From contig NZ_QCZF01000001.1 of assembly GCF_003075095.1 (NCBI RefSeq), positions 62,001-126,000 of the forward strand: a stretch of 64,000 bases of DNA. The letters are read 5' to 3'. Shown here one piece after another: positions 35,932 through 47,882 of the stretch. Position 1 is the stretch's first letter; every line of letters starts with the position of its first letter. The notes beneath the pieces are model-generated. The model saw only the letters and a list, made by a program, of their open reading frames with translations. It searched no databases and had not been told where the DNA came from. This DNA is from Blastococcus litoris (GTDB lineage Bacteria; Actinomycetota; Actinomycetes; Mycobacteriales; Geodermatophilaceae). A program made the position numbers and the translations under genes.

Positions 35932-37007
35932 CGGACGACCGCCAGGGCGGGACGGCGCGGTCGTGCGTCCAGGTCGTCGAGCGTCGCGCGGGCGGCCCCG
36001 GCGGCCTGGCCGGACCCGGCGGCCACCTCCTCGAGCCAGGTCCGTCCTTCGGCGCCGAGGCCGGCGAGGGCGTCGGCGCACGCGGAGCGCACCGAGACGT
36101 CGGGCGCGGCCATGCCGGCCAGCAGGGGGATCGCCGCCACCGGGTCCCCGACCCGGCCGAGGGCCTCGGCGCTGGTGCGCTGCAGAACGGGGTCGTCGTC
36201 GGTGGTGAGGGCCCGCACCAGCGGCTCGGTCGAGCGCGGCGAGCCGATGCGGCCCAGCGCCGCGGCGGCGGCGACACGGACGGCGGAGGGCTCGTCCGCG
36301 TTCCGGAGCAGCTCCTCGAGGAGGGGCGCGGCCTCCACGTCGCCGTGCACGCCGAGCAGCTCGGCGATCAGCCCGCGGGCATGGGTGTGCTCGCCGGTGA
36401 GGGCGCCGCGCAGCACGGCCAGCGCCGTGGTGCCGAGGTCGAGCAGGGCCATGCCCACGACGCCGTGCGGGAGGGCGCGGGCGCCGGACATCGCGGGCAG
36501 GAGGTAGGCGACGGCGGCAGGGTCGCCGGCCTTGCCGAGCGCACGGGCGGCGGCGCAGCGGACCTCGAGGGAGCGGTCCTGCAGGCGGGCGGCCAGGACG
36601 GCGATGTGGTGGCTGCCCGCGGCCGAGCCCAGCAGGGCCACGGCGCGGCCCCGGCGCCAGGACTTGCGCGCGGTCAGGTCGGCGACGGCGCGGGCGACGA
36701 CGCCACGCTCGGCGAGCAGCCGCCGGAGGATCTCGCGGTCCGTGCCGCGCAGCTGGGGGAGGAGCTCGAGGACCACCTCGTCCAGGGAGCCGGGGGCGTT
36801 CACCAGGTCGGGCACCGGCACGGCGTCCGTCGGGTCGTCGTCCAGCAGGGCGTGGACCAGCGGCGTCATCTCCCGCTTCCGCCGCTCGTCGCGGGCCTGC
36901 CGGCGGGCCCGTGCCAGGTGGGTCGCGGCCACGGACAGGAGGAGGGCCACGATCGCGGCCGTCACGCCCGCTCCGGCCAGCAGGACGGGCCCGACGGGCG
37001 GCGTCAT
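35928..37007 (-). CDS. membrane-anchored HEAT-repeat protein
   Basis: 359-aa protein with an N-terminal membrane helix (VTAAIVALLLSVAATHLARA) and about seven HEAT/PBS-lyase-like repeats, e.g. LEVRCAAARALGKAGD, VRVAAAAALGRIGS, LQRTSAEALGRVGD and VRSACADALAGLGA. HEAT arrays are protein-binding scaffolds. Its position between a stand-alone response regulator and a glycan synthase, with 4-bp overlaps on both sides, suggests it passes a signal or holds the synthase complex together (inference). Confidence 0.85.
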
Positions 37008-37390
37008 CCCTGCACGCTGCCGGGCGGCAGCGCGGCGGTGACGCGGCTGATCAGCTCGCGGGTGCTGAACGGCTTGGCCACGAAGTCGGTGGCCCCGGCG
37101 GCGAAGCCGCGCTCGAGGTCGGGCTCCTGGGCCTTGGCGGTGAGCAGCAGCACGGGCGTGCGGGCGAGGTCCGGGTCGGGGTCGGCGCGCAGCGCGGCGC
37201 AGACCTCCAGGCCGTTCATCCGCGGCATCATCCAGTCCAGGACGACGAGGTCGGGGCGCAGCTCCCGGGCGGCGGCCAGGCCGGCCTCCCCGTCGGACTC
37301 GACGGAGATGTCGACGCCCAGCCGGCCCAGCCGGAAGGCGACCAGGTCGACGATGACGGGGTCGTCGTCGACGACCAGGACGTGGGTCAT
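37004..37390 (-). CDS. single-domain response regulator
   Basis: 128-aa CheY-like receiver with no output domain: acidic pocket VVDDDP, phospho-acceptor Asp in LVVLDWMMPRMNG, Thr in LLLTAK and Lys in VAKPFS. It begins the operon with the HEAT and glycosyltransferase genes. The divergent gene 109 bp away encodes a hybrid histidine kinase with an Hpt domain, the natural candidate to phosphorylate it. Output probably by protein contact with the HEAT protein (inference). Confidence 0.92.
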   Translation of the reverse strand: MTHVLVVDDDPVIVDLVAFRLGRLGVDISVESDGEAGLAAARELRPDLVVLDWMMPRMNGLEVCAALRADPDPDLARTPVLLLTAKAQEPDLERGFAAGATDFVAKPFSTRELISRVTAALPPGSVQG

Positions 37391-37499
37391 GGGGCTCCGA
37401 TCGGGAAAGGTGGGGCACAACCGGCATCGGCACGACCGGCCGGGAGCTGTAGCGCCCGTCTCGCCTTCACACCGGTGCGCCGGCGGCCGAAACCTCCGC

Positions 37500-40295
<2,796 letters not shown>

Positions 40296-40329
40296 CCTCG
40301 GGGTGGGCGGGCCCCCGCAGCCCGGCACC

Positions 40330-40335
40330 TACGAT
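40330..40335 (+). promoter_or_regulatory. -10 element of leaderless serS promoter
   Basis: TACGAT, six bases, then the GTG start of serS; no Shine-Dalgarno sequence. Confidence 0.55.
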
Positions 40336-40341
40336 CGGTGC

Positions 40342-41637
40342 GTGATCGACCTCCGGCTCGTGCGTGAGAACCCCGACGTCGTCCGTGCCAGCCAGCGCGC
40401 CCGGGGGGCCGACGAGTCCCTCGTCGATGCGCTCCTCGCCGCCGACGCCGCCCGCCGCGAGGCGGTCAAGCGGGGCGACGACCTGCGGGCCGAGCAGAAG
40501 AACGCCTCGCAGGCGGTGAAGAAGGCCACCCCGGAGGAGCGCCCGGCGGTGCTCGAGCGGGCCAAGGCCCTGGCCGCCGAGGTGAAGGAGGCCGAGGAGG
40601 CGCAGCGCGCGGCCGACGCGGCGCTGCGCGAGGCGCACCTGAAGATCCCCAACGTCGTGGCCGACGAGGTCCCACCCGGCGGGGAGGACGACGCCGTGAC
40701 GATCCGGACCGTCGGCGAGGTGCCCACCTACGACTTCCCGGTGCGCGACCACATCGAGATCGGCGAGGCGCTGGGCGCCATCGACATGGAGCGGGGCGCG
40801 AAGGTCTCCGGTGCCCGCTTCTACTTCCTCACCGGTCCGGGCGCCCTGCTGGAGTTCGCCCTCGCCCAGCTCGCGATCAGCCGCGCCGTGGCCGCCGGCT
40901 TCACCCCCGTCGTCGCTCCCGCCCTCGTGAAGCCGGAGGCGATGGAGGGCACCGGTTTCCTCGGCGAGCACGACGAGGAGGTCTACCGGATCGAGCGCGA
41001 CGACCTGTACCTCGTGGGCACCTCCGAGGTGGCCCTGGCCGGGATGCACGCCAAGGAGGTGCTCGACCTCTCCGCCGGGCCGAGGCGCTACGCCGGCTGG
41101 TCGTCCTGCTTCCGCCGCGAGGCAGGCTCCTACGGCAAGGACACCCGCGGGATCATCCGCGTGCACTGGTTCGACAAGGTCGAGATGTTCAGCTTCTGCC
41201 GGCCCGAGGACACCGAGGCCGAGCACCTGCGGCTGCTGCAGTGGGAGGAGGAGTTCCTCCAGGCGCTGGAGCTGCCCTACCGGGTGGTCGACATCGCGGC
41301 CGGCGACCTGGGCACCAGCGCCACCCGCAAGTACGACATCGAGGCGTGGTTCCCGACGCAGGGCACCTACCGCGAGCTCACCAGCACCTCGGACTGCACC
41401 ACCTTCCAGGCCCGGCGGCTGAACATCCGCTATCGCGACGAGGACGGCAAGCCGCAGACGGCGGCGACCCTCAACGGCACGCTGTGCGCGATCGCCCGCA
41501 CCATCGCCTGCTTCCTCGAGGTGCACCAGCGCGCCGACGGCTCGGTGCACGTGCCGACGGTGCTGCGGCCGTGGCTGGGCGGGGTGGAGGAGCTCGCCCC
41601 CGGGATGACGCTCGCGGCCGCGGTGCCTCCCGCATGA
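40342..41637 (+). CDS. serS: seryl-tRNA synthetase
   Basis: 431-aa class II synthetase charging tRNA-Ser. It starts [12 protein letters not shown], the usual N-terminus. A coiled-coil tRNA-binding arm spans about 30-105. Motif 2 is [26 protein letters not shown] and motif 3 is [20 protein letters not shown] and [13 protein letters not shown] are typical serine-pocket stretches. Leaderless GTG start. First gene of a probable operon with two HAD phosphatases; its stop overlaps the next start. Confidence 0.97.
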   Translation: MIDLRLVRENPDVVRASQRARGADESLVDALLAADAARREAVKRGDDLRAEQKNASQAVKKATPEERPAVLERAKALAAEVKEAEEAQRAADAALREAHLKIPNVVADEVPPGGEDDAVTIRTVGEVPTYDFPVRDHIEIGEALGAIDMERGAKVSGARFYFLTGPGALLEFALAQLAISRAVAAGFTPVVAPALVKPEAMEGTGFLGEHDEEVYRIERDDLYLVGTSEVALAGMHAKEVLDLSAGPRRYAGWSSCFRREAGSYGKDTRGIIRVHWFDKVEMFSFCRPEDTEAEHLRLLQWEEEFLQALELPYRVVDIAAGDLGTSATRKYDIEAWFPTQGTYRELTSTSDCTTFQARRLNIRYRDEDGKPQTAATLNGTLCAIARTIACFLEVHQRADGSVHVPTVLRPWLGGVEELAPGMTLAAAVPPA

Positions 41638-42542
41638 CCCGGGAGCGGCCGAAGGCGCTCAAGGCCTACGGCGTCCTGCCCGATGCAGACCGGGTGATCG
41701 ACCTCGGCGAGATGGACGGCTGGCGGCCCAAGCTGGTCGCCAGCGACCTCGACGGCACGCTGCTCGACAGCGACGGCGAGGTCAGCCCGCGCACGCGGGC
41801 GGCGCTCGAGGCGTGCTGGGACGCCGGCATCCCGGTCGTCGGCGTCACCGGCCGGGGCCCGCGCCTGCTCGACAGCGTCCGTGCCGCGCTGGACGGCCGC
41901 GGCATCGCGGTGCTCGCCCAGGGTGGGTTCGTCGTCGACCTGGAGCGCGACGAGGTGCTGCGGACCGTCGGGCTGCCCCGCGAGCAGGCCCAGGCGGTCA
42001 TCGAGCGGATCGAGGCGGTCGCCGGCGACCTGGTCATGGCCGTCGAGGACGCCTCGGAGCAGAGCGAGGTCTCCGGGCCGCTGCGCGTGCAGCACGGCTT
42101 CGACTGGCCCTACCCGGAGCCCGCGCACCTGCTGCCCAAGGACGAGGTGCTGCCGCCCGGCGCCGTCCTCAAGGTCTTCCTGCGCTCCGCCGCCCTCGGG
42201 CAGGACGAGCTCCTGGCGCGCGCGCAGCGGGTCGTCGACCCCGCCGACGCCGAGGTGACGCACGCCGGGCTGGGGTTCATCGAGGTGCTCCCGCCCGGCA
42301 TCACCAAGGCCACCGGGCTGGCGATCGCCCTCGAGCGGTACGGGGTCGGATTCGGCGACGTGCTCGTGTTCGGGGACATGCCCAACGACCTCCCGATGAT
42401 CGGCGCGGTGGCCGGCGCCGGCGGGCGCGCCGTCGCCGTGGCCAACGCGCACCCGGCCGTCCGGGCCGCGACGACCGGGGTCACCAGCGGCCACGACGCC
42501 GACGGCGTGGCCCGCTACCTGGAAGCGGTCCTGCATGTCTGA
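41634..42542 (+). CDS. HAD-superfamily (Cof-type) hydrolase 1
   Basis: 302-aa haloacid-dehalogenase-like phosphatase, subclass IIB. Motif I is [13 protein letters not shown], motif II VGVTGRG, with Lys in the GITKATGL stretch, and motif [13 protein letters not shown]. The C2B cap lies between. Cof enzymes dephosphorylate sugar phosphates or cofactors such as FMN or PLP; specificity not predictable. ATG overlaps the serS stop (ATGA). Precedes a second Cof-type gene by 11 bp. Two paralogues downstream of serS suggest an old tandem duplication. Confidence 0.9.
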   Translation: MTRERPKALKAYGVLPDADRVIDLGEMDGWRPKLVASDLDGTLLDSDGEVSPRTRAALEACWDAGIPVVGVTGRGPRLLDSVRAALDGRGIAVLAQGGFVVDLERDEVLRTVGLPREQAQAVIERIEAVAGDLVMAVEDASEQSEVSGPLRVQHGFDWPYPEPAHLLPKDEVLPPGAVLKVFLRSAALGQDELLARAQRVVDPADAEVTHAGLGFIEVLPPGITKATGLAIALERYGVGFGDVLVFGDMPNDLPMIGAVAGAGGRAVAVANAHPAVRAATTGVTSGHDADGVARYLEAVLHV

Positions 42543-42553
42543 CCGGGTGCGCG

Positions 42554-43357
42554 ATGTCTGACTGGAGGCCCCGGCTCATCGCCAGCGACATGGACGGCAC
42601 GCTGCTGCGCTGGGACGACACGGTCAGCGACGCCACTGTCGCCGAGCTGGAGCGCTGGCGGGCCGACGGCGTGCCGGTCGTCCTGGCGACCGGCCGTCCG
42701 CCGCGCTGGATGGTCCGCATCCGCGAGGTCCTCGGCTACGGGACGGCGGTCTGCTGCAACGGCGCGGTGATCATGGACCTCGAGCGCTTCGAGATCGTCC
42801 ACGAGGACCCGCTGCACCCCGACGTCCTGACGTCGGTCACCGCCGAGCTCCGCCGGCGGCAGCCGGACACCTGGTTCGCGGTCGAGTACGGGCTGGAGTT
42901 CCGTCACGAACCGATCTACAAGCCGCGCTGGGACGTCGACGCGCCCGGCGTCGCCGAGGCGACGCTCGAGGAGATGACCACCCAGCCGGTCGCCAAGCTG
43001 CTCGCCCGCCACGAGGACCTGCCGCGGGACGAGTTCGTGGCGATGGTGGAGGACGTCGTCGGCGACCGGGCGACGGTCACCCACTCCTCGAGCGACGCCC
43101 TGGCCGAGATCTCGGCGGCCGGCATCACCAAGGCATCCGGGCTCGCCCGCGTCGCCGCCCGCCATGGCGTCGGGCCCGAGGACGTCGTCGTGTTCGGGGA
43201 CATGCCCAACGACATCGCGGCGTTCGAGTGGGTCCGGGCCGCTGGCGGCCGCGCCGTGGCCATGGCGCACGCGCACCCCGACCTCATGGCCGTGGCCACG
43301 GACGTCACCGGCACCAACGACGACGACGGCGTCGCCCGTTTCCTCGCGTCTCTCTGA
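42554..43357 (+). CDS. HAD-superfamily (Cof-type) hydrolase 2
   Basis: 267-aa HAD-IIB phosphatase, paralogue of the upstream gene: motif [14 protein letters not shown], motif [11 protein letters not shown], Lys in AGITKASGL and motif [15 protein letters not shown]. The long open frame upstream is the antisense or shifted frame of the first HAD gene; ATG 42554 gives the canonical [16 protein letters not shown] start. Likely co-transcribed with serS. Natural substrate unknown. Confidence 0.9.
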   Translation: MSDWRPRLIASDMDGTLLRWDDTVSDATVAELERWRADGVPVVLATGRPPRWMVRIREVLGYGTAVCCNGAVIMDLERFEIVHEDPLHPDVLTSVTAELRRRQPDTWFAVEYGLEFRHEPIYKPRWDVDAPGVAEATLEEMTTQPVAKLLARHEDLPRDEFVAMVEDVVGDRATVTHSSSDALAEISAAGITKASGLARVAARHGVGPEDVVVFGDMPNDIAAFEWVRAAGGRAVAMAHAHPDLMAVATDVTGTNDDDGVARFLASL

Positions 43358-43386
43358 AGCCGGCGCGCTCGTCGCGCTCGTCCGGC

Positions 43387-43413
43387 TGAACTTCGCCACG
43401 CAGTTGCCGAAAG
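43387..43413 (+). promoter_or_regulatory. candidate sigma-28 (FliA/WhiG-type) promoter
   Basis: TGAA, exactly 15 bases, then GCCGAAAG, compared with the consensus TAAA-N15-GCCGATAA. It is 47 bases upstream of the chemoreceptor ATG. Confidence 0.45.
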
Positions 43414-43460
43414 CGAAGCGACGGGCACGCTGGGTGCCGACTCAGGAGAGCGAGCAGCAG

Positions 43461-45098
43461 ATGGATCAGACGCAGGACGCCGGCCACCCGGTGGCGGACG
43501 AGGTGACCACGGAGACGTCGGGCCGGCGTGGCTTCGGCCTCCGCAGCCGCGTGCTGGGCGCCATCCTCGTGGTCGCCCTGACCACGGTCGGCATCGGCGC
43601 CTTCGGCATCCAGCGCATGGGCGTGCTCAGCGACCAGGCCCAGCAGGTCTTCGACGAGGGCGCCGAGCCGCTCGACGGGCTGCGCACCCTGCAGGCTGAC
43701 TGGTGGGAGCTCTCGGCCTACACCGCCCGGGCCGCCATCCCCTCGCTGCCGGCCGCCAGCATCCAGGCCTCCCAGCAGAAGGCCGCCGAGATGGCGCAGA
43801 CCATCGCCGACCACACGGCCGAGGTCGCCGAGCTGCCGCTGTCGCCGGACGCGGCCGCTGCCTTCGCCGAGTTCGGCGCCGGCGTGGAGACCTACATGGG
43901 ACTGCTCGCGCAGCTGCAGGCCGGCATGACGGGCAACCCCGCCGCGATGATGCAGACCATCGGGCAGATGAACGAGCAGGAGGCGATCATCGCCGATTCG
44001 CTCGTCGCCGCCACCGACGCCGCTCAGGCCACCGCCAGGGAGACCGCCGCGGAGGCGCAGGACGCCTACGAGAGCGCCCGCACGCTCACGCTGGTCATCA
44101 TCGTGGTCGGCCTGCTGGTCTCCGTGGTCCTCGCCGTCCTGGTCTCCCGCAGCGTGACCCGCCCGGTGCAGCGCATCCGCGAGATCCTCGGCCAGGTCGC
44201 CGCCGGCGACCTCACCGTCCGCGCCGGCCGCACCGGTGGCGCCGAGCTCGGCGAGATGGCCGCCTCCCTGGACGAGACCCTCGACGCCATCGGCAACGTC
44301 CTCGTCCTGGTCAACGACTCCTCGACCCGCCTCGCCGCCGCCTCGACCCAGCTCAACGCCGCGGCCGAGGGCATGCGGAGCAACGCCGAGACGGCGGCCG
44401 GCCAGGCCGACGAGGTCGTGTCCTCCGCCGGCGCGGTCGCCTCGAGCGTCGACACGGTGGCCACCGGCTCGTCGCAGATGGAGTCGGCGATCCGGGAGAT
44501 CTCGCAGAACGCCAGCGAGGCCAGCCGGGTGGCCAGCCAGGCCGTGGACGTCGCGGAGAACACGACGCGGACGGTCGGCAAGCTCGGTGACTCCTCGCAG
44601 GAGATCGCCACGGTCATCAAGCTGATCAACGGCATCGCCGAGCAGACCAACCTGCTGGCGCTCAACGCCACGATCGAGGCGGCGCGGGCGGGGGAGGCCG
44701 GCAAGGGCTTCGCCGTCGTGGCCAGCGAGGTCAAGGAGCTGGCGCAGGAGACCGCCCGGGCGACCGAGGACATCTCCAAGCGGGTCGAGGCGATCCAGGC
44801 CGACACCGCCGGCGCCGTCGACGCGATCAGCCAGATCAGCTCGGTCATCGGCGAGATCAACGACTTCCAGGCGACCATCGCCGCGGCGGTCGAGGAGCAG
44901 ACGGCGACGACCAACGAGATGAACCGCAACGTCGCCGAGGCGGCCAGCGGCACCCAGGGCATCGCCGCGGCGATCTCGGGGCTGGCCGCCGGCACGCAGG
45001 AGACCAACCAGCGCGTCGCCGACGCCCAGCGCGCCGCCGGCGAGCTGGCCCGCATGAGCGGTGAGCTGCAGGAGGCGGTCAGCCGCTTCACCGTCTGA
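43461..45098 (+). CDS. methyl-accepting chemotaxis protein
   Basis: 545-aa chemoreceptor. A cytosolic N-terminus of about 30 residues, TM1 ([20 protein letters not shown]), a four-helix-bundle extracytoplasmic sensor (about 55-205), TM2 ([20 protein letters not shown]), HAMP ([20 protein letters not shown]) and a signalling coiled coil with the hairpin tip [19 protein letters not shown]. Met/Glu/Gln/Ala-rich flanks could be methylation sites. AGGAG lies 12 bases before the ATG. Ligand unknown. No che or flagellar gene is in the window, but a receptor with a sigma-28-like promoter implies motility elsewhere in the genome. Confidence 0.93.
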   Translation: MDQTQDAGHPVADEVTTETSGRRGFGLRSRVLGAILVVALTTVGIGAFGIQRMGVLSDQAQQVFDEGAEPLDGLRTLQADWWELSAYTARAAIPSLPAASIQASQQKAAEMAQTIADHTAEVAELPLSPDAAAAFAEFGAGVETYMGLLAQLQAGMTGNPAAMMQTIGQMNEQEAIIADSLVAATDAAQATARETAAEAQDAYESARTLTLVIIVVGLLVSVVLAVLVSRSVTRPVQRIREILGQVAAGDLTVRAGRTGGAELGEMAASLDETLDAIGNVLVLVNDSSTRLAAASTQLNAAAEGMRSNAETAAGQADEVVSSAGAVASSVDTVATGSSQMESAIREISQNASEASRVASQAVDVAENTTRTVGKLGDSSQEIATVIKLINGIAEQTNLLALNATIEAARAGEAGKGFAVVASEVKELAQETARATEDISKRVEAIQADTAGAVDAISQISSVIGEINDFQATIAAAVEEQTATTNEMNRNVAEAASGTQGIAAAISGLAAGTQETNQRVADAQRAAGELARMSGELQEAVSRFTV

Positions 45099-45105
45099 CG
45101 GACGA

Positions 45106-45144
45106 CGACGGCGCCGCACCCCGGACCGGGGTGCGGCGCCGTCG
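45106..45144. terminator. strong bidirectional terminator
   Basis: A perfect 17-bp stem, CGACGGCGCCGCACCCC pairing with its reverse complement across a 5-nt loop, between the convergent chemoreceptor and DUF4190 genes. Confidence 0.85.
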
Positions 45145-45155
45145 CGCGTCCGGGC

Positions 45156-45428
45156 TCAGGTCAGGACGTTGTAGGCGATCACCATGTTCACGATCGCGAC
45201 GACGATCGCCACGGTCCCGCAGACCAGGCCGGCGGTCGCCTGCCCGCTGCGGGTCCCGTTGCGCCGGGCGACGCCGCCCAGCGCCACGCTCACCACACCG
45301 AGCGCGAGCCCGATGATCGCGAAGAGCACGGCGAAGACGATGCCGACGATGCCGGTGACGAGCGAGGCGACCGCGAGGCCGTTCTGCCCGGTCCTCGTGG
45401 CGGGGGTGGTCGAGTGCTCGGTGGTCAC
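45156..45428 (-). CDS. small DUF4190-domain membrane protein
   Basis: 90-aa protein starting VTTEHSTTPATRTGQ at GTG behind GCGGAGG; an upstream in-frame start would add an implausible Arg/Pro-rich extension. Two hydrophobic helices, LAVASLVTGIVGIVFAVLFAIIGLALG and ATAGLVCGTVAIVVAIVNMVI (quoted in part), flank a short basic loop with GGVARRNGT, the DUF4190 layout. Function unknown. The perfect hairpin GACCGGA/TCCGGTC at 45446-45462 lies just upstream of its ribosome site. Confidence 0.75.
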   Translation of the reverse strand: MTTEHSTTPATRTGQNGLAVASLVTGIVGIVFAVLFAIIGLALGVVSVALGGVARRNGTRSGQATAGLVCGTVAIVVAIVNMVIAYNVLT

Positions 45429-45545
45429 GGGTCCTCCGCTTCGGTGACCGGAGTCTCCGGTCGCGACGGCAGACGTCGGCACCGGCCGTCCGGGCGAAAC
45501 CAGCGGGGACCGCATTCACCCGTCAGGGCGACACGGTGCCGCCCG

Positions 45546-46094
45546 TCAGAGGTACTGGCCCCCACCGGGCCGGAAGTCCGGCTGCTGGCCGCCGGGCCCC
45601 TGACCGCCGGGCAGCGCCTTGCGGCGGACCTCCTCGAGCTGCGCCCGGGCGGCCATCTGCTGGGCGAAGATCGCCGTCTGGATGCCGTGGAACACACCCT
45701 CCAGCCAGCCCACCAGCTGCGCCTGGGCGATCCGCAGCTCCGCGTCCGACGGCGTCTCCCCGTCGGTGAACGGCAGCGTGATCCGCTCCAGCTCCTCCCG
45801 GAGCTCCGGCGCGAGGCCGTCCTCCAGCTCCCGGATGGACTTGGCGTGGATGTCGCGCAGCCGGTTGCGGCTCGCGTCGTCGAGCGGAGCGGCGCGCACC
45901 TCCTCCAGCAGCTGCTTGATCATCGTGCCGATCCGCATCACCTTCGCCGGCTGCTCGACCATCTCCCCGACGCCGGGCGGGCCGTCGCCGTCGTCCCCGC
46001 CCTGCGGGACCGCCAGGGCGCCGACCGGCTGCCCGTCGGGGCCCACGACGACGACCTGCTGGGGGCGCTCGCTGCCGTTCCCGGGTGCAGTCAT
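45546..46094 (-). CDS. bpa: bacterial proteasome activator Bpa (PafE)
   Basis: 182-aa homologue of Mycobacterium tuberculosis Bpa/PafE (Rv3780), the ATP-independent ring activator of the 20S proteasome. The central four-helix core is near-identical to the family: VEQPAKVMRIGTMIKQLLEE, SRNRLRDIHAKSIRELEDGL and AQLVGWLEGVFHGIQTA. The C-terminus GQYL is the proteasome-docking tail. Disordered Gly/Gln/Pro-rich ends. Starts MTAPGNGS; CAGGAT six bases upstream of the ATG suggests a leaderless mRNA. Its presence implies a Pup-proteasome system in the genome. Confidence 0.95.
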   Translation of the reverse strand: MTAPGNGSERPQQVVVVGPDGQPVGALAVPQGGDDGDGPPGVGEMVEQPAKVMRIGTMIKQLLEEVRAAPLDDASRNRLRDIHAKSIRELEDGLAPELREELERITLPFTDGETPSDAELRIAQAQLVGWLEGVFHGIQTAIFAQQMAARAQLEEVRRKALPGGQGPGGQQPDFRPGGGQYL

Positions 46095-46100
46095 GGCTCC

Positions 46101-46106
46101 ATCCTG
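46101..46106 (-). promoter_or_regulatory. -10-like element of probable leaderless bpa
   Basis: CAGGAT on the minus strand, six bases before the ATG, no Shine-Dalgarno; it fits an xAnnnT pattern seen at several starts in this window. Confidence 0.35.
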
Positions 46107-46223
46107 CACCGCCCCCGCGAGCCGCGGACGCGTGGTCCCGGGCGAGCTGAACCGATCGCCGCCGCGCGCCGTGCTGAGGGGGACGGTGGCCGTCCGGGGT
46201 CCGCCGGGGAGGGAGGAGGCGCC

Positions 46224-46730
46224 GTGCGCACCACCTGGAGGCCGGCGGCGGGCATCGCCGTGGTCCTGCTCGCCGCGGCCGGGTGCGGATCGGACGGCGG
46301 CGGGGACGACGCGGCGACGGCGCCCTCGAGCACAGCCGCCTCGGACGGCGTCCTCTCGACCGCGGACAGCGACCTGGGTGAGATCGTGGTGGACGCCGAG
46401 GGGCGCACCGTCTACGTCTTCGACAGGGACACCGCCGGATCGGGCAGCAGCGCCTGCGAGGGCACCTGCCTGGAGAACTGGCCGGCGGTTCCCGCGGACG
46501 AGCAGAACCCGGAGGCCGCCGGTGTCAACGGCGAGGTGGGCACCATCGAGCGCGGCGACGGCACCCGTCAGGTGACCCTCGACGGCATGCCCCTGTACAC
46601 CTACGCCGGCGATGCCGATCCTGGCGACGTGACGGGACAGGGCGTGCAGGGCGTCTGGTGGGTCGTCTCCCCGGACGGCGCGAAGCTGACCGCGGCGCCG
46701 TCCGAGCCGGCCCCGGTACCGGGGTACTGA
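46224..46730 (+). CDS. lipoprotein with Lipoprotein_15-type secreted repeats
   Basis: 168-aa exported lipoprotein: signal helix then lipobox LAAAGC with Cys21, a Ser/Thr/Ala spacer, and two COG4315/PF03640 repeats, GEIVVDAEGRTVYVFDRD ... CLENWPAV and GTIERGDGTRQVTLDGMPLY ... GVWWVVSPDG. The role of this repeat is unknown. GTG start behind GGGAGGAGG. Its stop is 4 bp before the ECF sigma gene, and such lipoproteins often travel with ECF sigma/anti-sigma pairs, so it may be part of an envelope-stress regulon. Confidence 0.87.
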   Translation: MRTTWRPAAGIAVVLLAAAGCGSDGGGDDAATAPSSTAASDGVLSTADSDLGEIVVDAEGRTVYVFDRDTAGSGSSACEGTCLENWPAVPADEQNPEAAGVNGEVGTIERGDGTRQVTLDGMPLYTYAGDADPGDVTGQGVQGVWWVVSPDGAKLTAAPSEPAPVPGY

Positions 46731-46734
46731 GCGG

Positions 46735-47259
46735 GTGCGGGCGCGCGGGGCGGTCTCGGCGGAGGAGAGCCTGCGGGCCCTCTACGAGGAGCACGCCCCG
46801 GTCCTGCTCGGCTACGCCCTGCGGCTCACCGACGGCGACCGGGCGCGCGCGGAGGACATCGTGCAGGAGACCCTCGTGCGTGCCTGGCGCAACCTCGACC
46901 GGGTCGACCAGGACGGCCGGTCGCTGCGCCCCTGGTTGTTCACCGTCGCGCAGCACATCGCGGTCGACGCGCACCGCGCCCGGCGGGCACGCCCGCCCGA
47001 GGTGGGCGACGCGGCGCTGGCGGTCCTCCCGGGGATGGACCAGGTCGAGGCCACCCTCGACCGGATCGTCGTGACCGACGCGCTGCACGCGCTGTCGCAG
47101 GAGCACCGGGCGGTGATCGTGGAGACCTACTACCGGGGCCGCAGCGTGGCCGAGGCCGCCCGGGTGCTGGGCATCCCGCCGGGCACCGTGAAGTCCCGCT
47201 GCTACTACGCGCTGCGGGCGCTCAAGCTGGCGCTCGCCGAACGGGGGGTGACCACGTGA
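46735..47259 (+). CDS. ECF-subfamily RNA polymerase sigma factor
   Basis: 174-aa sigma factor with regions 2 and 4 only. Region 2 shows LYEEHAPVLLGYALRL and AEDIVQETLVRAWRNLD, with RPWLFTVAQHIAVDAHRAR for promoter melting. Region 4 shows LSQEHRAVIVETYYRGRSVAEAARVLG and GTVKSRCYYALRALK. Resembles the SigK/SigL (ECF19) group, normally held by a membrane zinc anti-sigma factor; the next gene encodes one. Start is a GTG without a strong ribosome site; the second in-frame GTG (VSAEESLRALYEE) may be the true start. Stop overlaps the anti-sigma start. Confidence 0.92.
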   Translation: MRARGAVSAEESLRALYEEHAPVLLGYALRLTDGDRARAEDIVQETLVRAWRNLDRVDQDGRSLRPWLFTVAQHIAVDAHRARRARPPEVGDAALAVLPGMDQVEATLDRIVVTDALHALSQEHRAVIVETYYRGRSVAEAARVLGIPPGTVKSRCYYALRALKLALAERGVTT

Positions 47260-47882
47260 CCTGCCGGGAGGCGCCGGCGCTCGGCGCGTACGTCCTGGGC
47301 GCCCTCGGGCCCGACGAGCGACGGGCGGTGGAGGAGCACGTCGACAGCTGTGCGGAGTGCGCGGCGGAGCTCGCCGAGCTGGAGGGCCTCCCGGCGCTGC
47401 TCGACCGGGTGCCGCACGAGGCCCTCGAGCCGGTGGCCGTGGCGCCGTCGGCCGGCCTGTTCGACCGCGTCGCGGCCGCCGCCGACGTCCGGCCGGCCCG
47501 TCGCTCCCGGGCGAGGCTCCTGCTGGTCGCGGCCGCCCTCGTGGGTGCCGTCGGGCTGGGCGCCGGGGTGGCCGGTCAGCTGGCCGGGGACGACGCCCGC
47601 AGCCGCTCGGCGTCGGCCGGCCCGGTCCGGGCCACCGTCAGCGCCAGCGCCGACGGGGACGGCACCGCGCTCGACATCACGGTCGCGGGCCTGCGGGCCG
47701 GGGAGATCTGCACGATGGTCGCCGTGGACGACCAGGGCGACCGGCACGCGGCGGGGGAGTGGCCCACGTCGCCGGCCGGGGACGGCCGGTGGGTCGGCTG
47801 GACGACCGTCGACCCGGGTGCGCTGGACGAGGTGGTGCTGCTCGGCGACGGCGGGCGGGAGCTCGTGCGGCTGGACCTCTAG
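47256..47882 (+). CDS. zinc-binding anti-sigma factor (RskA/RslA-like)
   Basis: 208-aa membrane protein: N-terminal ZAS domain with the H-x3-C-x2-C signature HVDSCAEC (His28, Cys32, Cys35), a membrane helix at about 85-110 (LLLVAAALVGAVGLGAGVAG) and an extracytoplasmic RskA-like beta domain. It should sequester the ECF sigma factor whose gene overlaps it (GTGA) until regulated proteolysis or redox change releases it. The stop codon shares the CTAG tetranucleotide with the stop of the convergent quinone oxidoreductase gene. Confidence 0.9.
   Translation: MTCREAPALGAYVLGALGPDERRAVEEHVDSCAECAAELAELEGLPALLDRVPHEALEPVAVAPSAGLFDRVAAAADVRPARRSRARLLLVAAALVGAVGLGAGVAGQLAGDDARSRSASAGPVRATVSASADGDGTALDITVAGLRAGEICTMVAVDDQGDRHAAGEWPTSPAGDGRWVGWTTVDPGALDEVVLLGDGGRELVRLDL

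Noticed and set aside
45446-45462. GACCGGA-GTC-TCCGGTC hairpin near the DUF4190 start as an operator or riboswitch
   Set aside because: Only 7 bp with no other conserved feature; too small to assign a role beyond a local stem.
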